From NCBI RefSeq assembly GCF_017745675.1, contig NZ_JAFLJM010000011.1, positions 113,957 through 177,956 of the forward strand: a DNA stretch of 64,000 bases, in the 5' to 3' direction. This stretch comes from Alkalihalobacillus sp. BA299 (GTDB lineage: Bacteria > Bacillota > Bacilli > Bacillales > Bacillaceae_F). A program made the position numbers and the translations under genes. Shown here in pieces: positions 58,723 through 64,000 of this stretch; positions within the stretch are counted from its first letter, which is position 1, and each line of letters starts with the position of its first letter. The notes beneath the pieces were generated by a model. That model made no database searches. It saw only the letters and a list, made by a program, of their open reading frames with translations, and had not been told where the DNA came from.

Positions 58723-59655
58723 TTACTTCCGAACTCCTTGAGAACGAGGATCAAGTACATCTCGCAACCAGTCTCCTAAAAAGATAATCCCTAAAACAGT
58801 GATTGTAATGGCTACTCCTGGGAATGTAGCTAACCACCAACTTGTTGCAAGATAATCTCTACCATCACTTAAGACGCCTCCCCAAGAAACGGTTGGGGGC
58901 TGAATTCCTAAGCCAAGGAAACTTAATGAAGCTTCTAAAATAATTGTAGTTGCAACACTTAATGTTGAAATAACGATAAAAGAAGAAACGACATTAGGTA
59001 GCAAATGTCTTAAAATAATCTTATGATTTTTAACCCCGATGGAACGGGCCGCTTTAACAAATTCACGTTCTTTAATACTGAGAACTTCACCGCGGACAAG
59101 GCGGGCATAGTTCACCCAATTGGTTACACCTAATACGATAATTAAGGTGATGACACTCGGACCAAATACACTAAGGATCACTAGTGCAAAAAGAATATTT
59201 GGAATAGCTAAAAAAGAATCTACTAATCTCATAAGTGCATTATCAATAAAACCACCATAAAAACCAGCAATAAGACCAACAGATACACCAATAATCCCTG
59301 CTAGTACTACTGCAGCAATTCCAACTAATAGAGAGACTTGTGAACCATAGATGATCCTACTTAATATATCTCTGCCAAGATTATCTGTACCCAATAAATG
59401 CTCACTGCTTCCACCTTCAATCCACATAGGAGGTTGAAGCATATTTGCTGGATTGATCTCTGTCGGATCATGTGGTGAGATCAGTGGTGCCAAAATTGCA
59501 GTGAATACCATTAATAGTACAATCAGAAACCCGACTGTACCAGTTTTACTCATTAACAAAAGCCTTACCCAACGGACCAAAGCGCTTGGGCGTTTCCTGG
59601 TCACTGCTGTCTTCGGAATTTCATTACTTGTTGTCGTTTGAGGAGCTTGTGCCAT
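58723..59655 (-). CDS. peptide ABC transporter permease (OppC/DppC type)
   Basis: A 310-residue permease with six helices. N-terminal OppC_N segment (LLMSKTGTVGFLIVLLMVFT) and LLGTDNLGRDILSRIIYGSQ, and the EAA loop (VRGEVLSIKEREFVKAARSI, with GVKNHKIILRHLLPN) that contacts the ATPases. It ends GDWLRDVLDPR. Confidence 0.93.
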   Translation of the reverse strand: MAQAPQTTTSNEIPKTAVTRKRPSALVRWVRLLLMSKTGTVGFLIVLLMVFTAILAPLISPHDPTEINPANMLQPPMWIEGGSSEHLLGTDNLGRDILSRIIYGSQVSLLVGIAAVVLAGIIGVSVGLIAGFYGGFIDNALMRLVDSFLAIPNILFALVILSVFGPSVITLIIVLGVTNWVNYARLVRGEVLSIKEREFVKAARSIGVKNHKIILRHLLPNVVSSFIVISTLSVATTIILEASLSFLGLGIQPPTVSWGGVLSDGRDYLATSWWLATFPGVAITITVLGIIFLGDWLRDVLDPRSQGVRK

Positions 59656-59686
59656 GCCGTTATCCTCCTTTTTCGTTCTTAGTTTT

Positions 59687-60604
59687 TTAATTATATTTAA
59701 TCCGTGGGTCTAATAAGCGATATAAAATATCAGCAAGCAAGTTCATCGCAATAACCATGATTGCAATAATAAACACACAGGCTTGTACAATGGCCATATC
59801 ACGTGTATTAACTGCTTGAATTAACAATTGTCCTAATCCTGGCCATGAAAATACCGTTTCTGTAATTAAGGTTCCACCGACCAATGTAGAAGTCTGTAAT
59901 GCTGTAATTGTAATAACAGGAATTAAAGAATTTCGAAAGGCGTGTTTGTAAACGACAACTCGATCTTTTAATCCTTTACTTTTTGCTGTTCGAACATAGT
60001 CTTGACTAAGAATTTCAATCATGCTTGACCTGATCAAACGAGTCATTTCTGCTGCAATCCCTGTTCCTAGAGTAATCGCTGGAAGAACTAGATGAGCAAT
60101 CGAATCTCTTCCCGACACTGGAAACATTCCTAATGTTACTGAAAATAGCAAGATTAGCATAATCCCTAGCCAAAAGTTAGGCATAGCCTTTCCTAAAACA
60201 GCTCCTCCTGTTGCAATAAGGTCTAACGCAGAGTTCTGTTTCGTTGCTGACCAAATCCCTAAAGGAATGGCAATGACAATCGCTACAATCATCGCGGCAA
60301 CCGCTAATTCTAAAGTAGCTGGTAAGCGTTCTAAAACAATAGGAAGGGCACTCTGGCTATAACGAAAGGATTCCCCAAAATCACCTTGTATAAGCTTTAC
60401 AACATAGCTTCCGTACTGGACAAGGAATGGCCTATCTAACCCCAATGACTCTCGTAAAATCTGTGCATCCTGTTCTGTTGCATCTTCAGGCAACATTAGA
60501 GCAACAGGATCTCCTGCAACAAAAACTAGACTAAAAACAATAAAAGATATAATGAATAGGACTGGAATAATTTGCAATAGCCTTCGGATTAAATAATTCC
60601 CCAC
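59687..60604 (-). CDS. peptide ABC transporter permease (OppB/DppB type)
   Basis: A 305-residue permease with six helices. N-terminal MGNYLIRRLLQIIPVLFIIS, VAGDPVALMLPEDATEQDAQ, and the EAA loop (TRLIRSSMIEILSQDYVRTA, KSKGLKDRVVVYKHAFRN). It ends with DILYRLLDPRIKYN. Sits directly downstream of the binding protein gene, after a stem-loop. Confidence 0.93.
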   Translation of the reverse strand: MGNYLIRRLLQIIPVLFIISFIVFSLVFVAGDPVALMLPEDATEQDAQILRESLGLDRPFLVQYGSYVVKLIQGDFGESFRYSQSALPIVLERLPATLELAVAAMIVAIVIAIPLGIWSATKQNSALDLIATGGAVLGKAMPNFWLGIMLILLFSVTLGMFPVSGRDSIAHLVLPAITLGTGIAAEMTRLIRSSMIEILSQDYVRTAKSKGLKDRVVVYKHAFRNSLIPVITITALQTSTLVGGTLITETVFSWPGLGQLLIQAVNTRDMAIVQACVFIIAIMVIAMNLLADILYRLLDPRIKYN

Positions 60605-60627
60605 TTATTTCACCCCTTAATATTTTT

Positions 60628-60660
60628 TAGGGTTAGGTATGAAGTACATCCCTAACCCTA
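60628..60660 (-). promoter_or_regulatory. intercistronic stem-loop after the binding-protein gene
   Basis: TAGGGTTAGG and CCTAACCCTA form a 10-bp perfect stem between the binding-protein and permease genes. On the minus strand it is followed by A, not U, so it is not a terminator; a role in mRNA stability is likely. Confidence 0.6.
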
Positions 60661-60681
60661 GAGTGTTCCTATTAAACTATT

Positions 60682-62271
60682 TTATTTCTTTGTTACAGTC
60701 GGTACGTATAACATTTCATCCATTGTAGGTGTGTAATTAATACGGTCACTTATACCGATATTAATCGATTCTTGGTGTAAAATGATGTGAGGTACTTCCT
60801 CTACTAGAATTTCTTGAATTTGTTTATATTGCTGTTCACGCTCTTCGATGTCCATATTTTGTACGGCTTCTGCTAATAAACGGTCAACCTCTTCATTTTT
60901 ATAATCTGTTTCTCCTTCAAAACGCGCAGAACGGTACCAATCCAGTGCATTGTCAGCATCAAACATCGAGTTTCCTAATCCAAGCATGTAAGCATCTTTA
61001 TTCGTTTTAGCCGCACGCATTTCAACAAAATTACTCCACTCTAGGAAGTCAATGTTTACTTTAATACCTACAGCAGCTAACATACCGCCAACCATTTCAG
61101 CAACTTGAGCATCCTGTAAATAACGGCCACGTGGTGAATGTAGTGTCATTTCAAATCCATCAGGATATCCTGCTTCTTCTAATAACGCTTTTGCTTTTTC
61201 TAAATCATAGTTGTATTTTCCATACAGGTCTTCATGGAAGCCGAAGTTTCCAGGAGCCACGCGAGTAAGTGTCGTTGTACCAGCACCGTTAAGTACATTT
61301 TCAGTAATCGCTTTGTTATCAATTGCATAGTCGATTGCTTGACGTACTCTTACATCAGATGTTGGATAGCCTTCCGTTGAACGTAAGAAGAGCATTAATG
61401 TACGGTTAGATGTTTCTGATTTCATTGACGTCCCATCGTTTGCATCTACACGTTCCCACTCACTTGGTGGTACGTTTACAGCGATATCTACTCCACCCGT
61501 TAATAGTTCATTGACACGTGTTGAGTTTTCAGGAATCACACGGAATACAACTTTTTCCCAAGTATCTACTTTGCCTTCAAAATAGTCTTCAAATGGTTCA
61601 AATACGATGCGATCATCACGTACCCACTCAACAAACTGATAAGGACCTGTTCCAACTGGATTCGCTAAGAAATGATCAAATCCATTTTCTTCAATATACT
61701 TTGCCGGTAAAATCCCTGAACCAATACGTGAAATACGGTTTAATAAAGCTGGTTCTGGATTATGTGTAATAATTTTAAAGTTTAATTCATCAATAATTTC
61801 AACTTCTTTAATTTGACGGTAGTTCGCGTGGTCTCTTAAACCATCATCGTATGCAACTCTTTCTAAAGAGTATTTAACATCTTCAGTAGTTAACGGATCG
61901 CCGTTATGGAAAAGAACTCCTTCTTTAAGCTTAAATTCCCAAGTTGTCTCATCGATATTTTCATATGTATCAACAAGCTCAGGCTTAATTTCTCCAGTTT
62001 CATTGTCTCTTTTAAATAAATAGTTGAACATATTATCATGAACTGCTTCAGTAGAAGTATTCAAGTGATCATGAACGTCAAAACTAACAATGTCAGTTCC
62101 CATTGCAATCGTTAATGTTGTGTTATCATCCCCTGCTTCTGTCACTTCAGAATCTGGAGTTTTTTCCTCATCATCTGTTTTTGATGTTTCTTGTGATCCC
62201 CCACTACATGCAACTAAAATGAATACACCTAGTGAAAAAATCATTAATGTTAGCCAAAGGTTTTTCTTCAT
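60682..62271 (-). CDS. peptide ABC transporter substrate-binding lipoprotein
   Basis: A 529-residue family 5 solute-binding lipoprotein. Signal MKKNLWLTLMIFSLGVFILV with lipobox LVAC (Cys 22), then SBP_bac_5 segments TWEFKLKEGVLFHNGDPLTT, EDVKYSLERV, NPVGTGPYQFVEW and VRQAIDYAIDNKAI. The relationship to DppA/OppA suggests peptides or peptide-like conjugates. Upstream of the four ABC component genes. Confidence 0.92.
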   Translation of the reverse strand: MKKNLWLTLMIFSLGVFILVACSGGSQETSKTDDEEKTPDSEVTEAGDDNTTLTIAMGTDIVSFDVHDHLNTSTEAVHDNMFNYLFKRDNETGEIKPELVDTYENIDETTWEFKLKEGVLFHNGDPLTTEDVKYSLERVAYDDGLRDHANYRQIKEVEIIDELNFKIITHNPEPALLNRISRIGSGILPAKYIEENGFDHFLANPVGTGPYQFVEWVRDDRIVFEPFEDYFEGKVDTWEKVVFRVIPENSTRVNELLTGGVDIAVNVPPSEWERVDANDGTSMKSETSNRTLMLFLRSTEGYPTSDVRVRQAIDYAIDNKAITENVLNGAGTTTLTRVAPGNFGFHEDLYGKYNYDLEKAKALLEEAGYPDGFEMTLHSPRGRYLQDAQVAEMVGGMLAAVGIKVNIDFLEWSNFVEMRAAKTNKDAYMLGLGNSMFDADNALDWYRSARFEGETDYKNEEVDRLLAEAVQNMDIEEREQQYKQIQEILVEEVPHIILHQESINIGISDRINYTPTMDEMLYVPTVTKK

Positions 62272-62345
62272 TGTAATACCCCCTAAAAAATTGTTTGTTT
62301 TGATTTATAGACGAAGCAAATCAATAATTTACTTCGGTGTCTAAC

Positions 62346-63557
62346 TTACTTTGGTAAAGGATTAGTTAATACTGATTCCTTTGTATGCTTTTTAATATAA
62401 TTTAAAGCAAACTCCGCTAGCATTGCCGAACCGTATGGTAGTGCATCCTCATCAATATCAAATAGTGGATGATGATTTGGATAAACACAATTTTTCTCTT
62501 CGTTTCTTATACCAAGACGGAAGAAGATCCCAGGAACTTTTTCAGCGTAGTATGAAAAATCTTCCCCACCCATACTTGGTTTTACGACAGATAAAGTATT
62601 TTCCCCCAGCACTTTATTGGCAGTTTCTTCAAGTAGTGGAATGAGTGAATTATCATTTTGAACTGGTGGATAACCAAATTGATAGTCAAAATGGTATGTA
62701 GCTCCAAATGCGTTACAAACACCACTTATAATCTGGTCCATTTGGTCTCTTACCGTTTTTCGCAGCTCAGGATCTAAAAGGCGAACTGTTCCTTCTAACC
62801 TTACTTTTGGAGCAATTACATTTCTTGCATAGCCACCATCAATTTTTCCAATCGTAAGTACACCCGGTACTAGAGGGTCTAGTGTACGACTTACGACTTG
62901 TTGAAGTGCTGAAATCACTTGTGCCGTTACAGTTACTGAATCAATCGACATGTGAGGATGAGCAGCATGTCCACCTTTTCCGATGATCTCTAGATCAAAA
63001 TGATCAGCACACGCCATTGCAACCCCAGGACAAACCGTAACATACCCAGTGTCTGCTGTAGGATGGACATGTAGTCCGGCAATGGCATCCACCTTTGGAT
63101 TCTCTAAGACTCCTTCTTCAACCATGTGCATTCCACCAGCCAATCCTTCTTCTGCAGGTTGAAAAAGGAGTTTTATATTCCCATGAGTCGGTGGATTTTG
63201 AGAAAGAAGTGTTGCAGCCCCTAATAAAATAGACGTATGAGCATCATGGCCACATAAATGGGCTTTACCACTTACTTTAGATGCATACGGAACGTCCTTC
63301 TCATCTTGAATCGGCAAGGCATCCATGTCAGCTCGTAAGGCTACGGTTGGTCCAGATTTTTCTCCTCTAATGATTCCTACTACACCTGTTTTAGCAACAG
63401 GAGCTTGAAATTCGATCCCGAGTTCCGTTAGTTTTTCTTGGACAAACTTAGATGTTTCTACTTCTTCAAAACTAAGCTCTGGGTTTTGGTGAAGTTTTCT
63501 TCTCCAAGCTACAATATCTTCTTTAATTTTTTTTGCTTCTTCCGCCATAGACACCAT
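62346..63557 (-). CDS. M20 family amidohydrolase (HipO/YxeP type)
   Basis: A 403-residue N-acyl-amino-acid amidohydrolase. Metal ligands lie in KAHLCGHDAHTSILLGA (Cys, His, His), PAEEGLAGG (Glu-Glu), GLHVHPT and the C-terminal NHHPLFDID. A RADMDALPIQDE segment is typical of the IAA-amino-acid/hippurate hydrolase group. ATG 63557 has GGGGTG 6 nt upstream. First gene of the importer operon. With the M20 peptidase at the other end, it suggests uptake and cleavage of N-acyl amino acids or modified peptides. Confidence 0.9.
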   Translation of the reverse strand: MVSMAEEAKKIKEDIVAWRRKLHQNPELSFEEVETSKFVQEKLTELGIEFQAPVAKTGVVGIIRGEKSGPTVALRADMDALPIQDEKDVPYASKVSGKAHLCGHDAHTSILLGAATLLSQNPPTHGNIKLLFQPAEEGLAGGMHMVEEGVLENPKVDAIAGLHVHPTADTGYVTVCPGVAMACADHFDLEIIGKGGHAAHPHMSIDSVTVTAQVISALQQVVSRTLDPLVPGVLTIGKIDGGYARNVIAPKVRLEGTVRLLDPELRKTVRDQMDQIISGVCNAFGATYHFDYQFGYPPVQNDNSLIPLLEETANKVLGENTLSVVKPSMGGEDFSYYAEKVPGIFFRLGIRNEEKNCVYPNHHPLFDIDEDALPYGSAMLAEFALNYIKKHTKESVLTNPLPK

Positions 63558-64000
63558 GTAATACACCCCTTCTATCGTTTCGGCTATTCATTTAATAACA
63601 GGTAGACAGAGAACAATTTTGGCTAGAGCCTTTCTCACTTTTATATATTTTGAAAATAATCCACCTATTGAGTCACTTATGAACATTCAGAAAACTTATC
63701 TCATATTTTATAAACCCTATGCCTGAATTACTACAGAAAAAAAAGAAAAAAACGATTTACAGTTACTAAGTTCCTATAAAATTACTGTATAATCTAGTAA
63801 AGCTAAGCTTTTAGCGGCGTATGGACTGAAGCACTCCGTATGAGATAAAGGAAACACGTGGAGCAGCAGCGAGCCGATGTTGACTGATATGAACGAAACT
63901 GTCAAATACGTACCCCATTTTTTTAATTTCAGCTAAATCTGGGCAACCTTAATAGGAGAAAAGCTACTTAATTTTTCTCCACTTAAACTTTACATGGAGT
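63558..64000. other. intergenic region at the right end
   Basis: Apart from the partial type B repeat listed separately, no gene or RNA is recognised. The promoter of the amidohydrolase operon must lie in its left part. Confidence 0.5.
63811..63885. repeat. partial type B repeat
   Basis: AGCGGCGTATGGACTGAAGC, then TCCGTATGAGATAAAGGAAA and GAGCCGATGTTGACT match the core of the type B units at 5035 and 5309, but both family ends (GAAAAGCGGAAG and CTGCAGCTAGACA) are missing. Confidence 0.8.

Overview
The window is a low-GC Firmicute chromosome segment, most likely from a spore-forming and probably alkaliphilic or halotolerant member of the Bacillaceae. The reasons are a YjcZ-type tiny sporulation protein, a YozQ-like protein, SigI/RsgI, the yoaS-yozG-yoaT and pxp/kip gene groups, strong AGGAGG ribosome binding sites and multicopy GAAAAGCGGAAG...CTGCAGCTAGACA intergenic repeats. 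The species cannot be named from the sequence alone.

Layout: 1-4.7 kb holds an acetoin/2-oxoacid dehydrogenase operon (E1alpha, E1beta, E2, partial E3), all on the minus strand. 4.9-7.9 kb holds six full-length repeats and several small proteins. 7.7-9.8 kb has a TetR/MBL-hydrolase operon with a double-palindrome operator, followed by a 600-bp satellite of 30 units of 20 bp. 10-13.5 kb has sigI-rsgI and two secreted proteins. 13.8-15.9 kb has a Rieske fusion protein and a small membrane protein. A tRNA-Ala(GGC) gene at 15.9 kb and a 3'-tRNA duplicate at 26.9 kb bracket an 11-kb genomic island. The island contains three integrase remnants, an IS110 remnant, a TetR-MFS-thioesterase regulon with shared operators, an AbrB/PIN toxin-antitoxin pair, an acetolactate-synthase-like enzyme and a histidine kinase. 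Right of the island lies a decaying yoaS-yozG-yoaT operon.

28.3-39 kb is one long minus-strand catabolic operon headed by a LacI regulator: RraA-family aldolase, Ldh-family dehydrogenase, Fe-ADH, D-2-hydroxyacid dehydrogenase, aldehyde dehydrogenase, TRAP transporter and glycerate kinase. It looks like uptake of an organic acid and its conversion to glycerate-level intermediates. 39.3-48.4 kb is a nitrogen-oxide region: hemerythrin, ScdA/RIC repair protein, Crp/Fnr regulator with palindromic sites, and a clade-II-type nos cluster (nosC, Z, B, D, Y, F plus an unusual YtkA/SurA-like lipoprotein). Here nosZ carries a single in-frame TGA.

48.8-53.9 kb is a 5-oxoprolinase region (pxpA, ycsG, IclR regulator, pxpC, pxpB) with a truncated ycsI relic. 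54-55.2 kb is a two-gene membrane pair bracketed by multi-hairpin repeat elements. 55.5-63.6 kb is a peptide or N-acyl-amino-acid utilisation operon: amidohydrolase, ABC importer A-B-C-D-F and an M20 peptidase. Recurring themes are intergenic repeats that supply the 3' ends of genes and recent decay of several operons.
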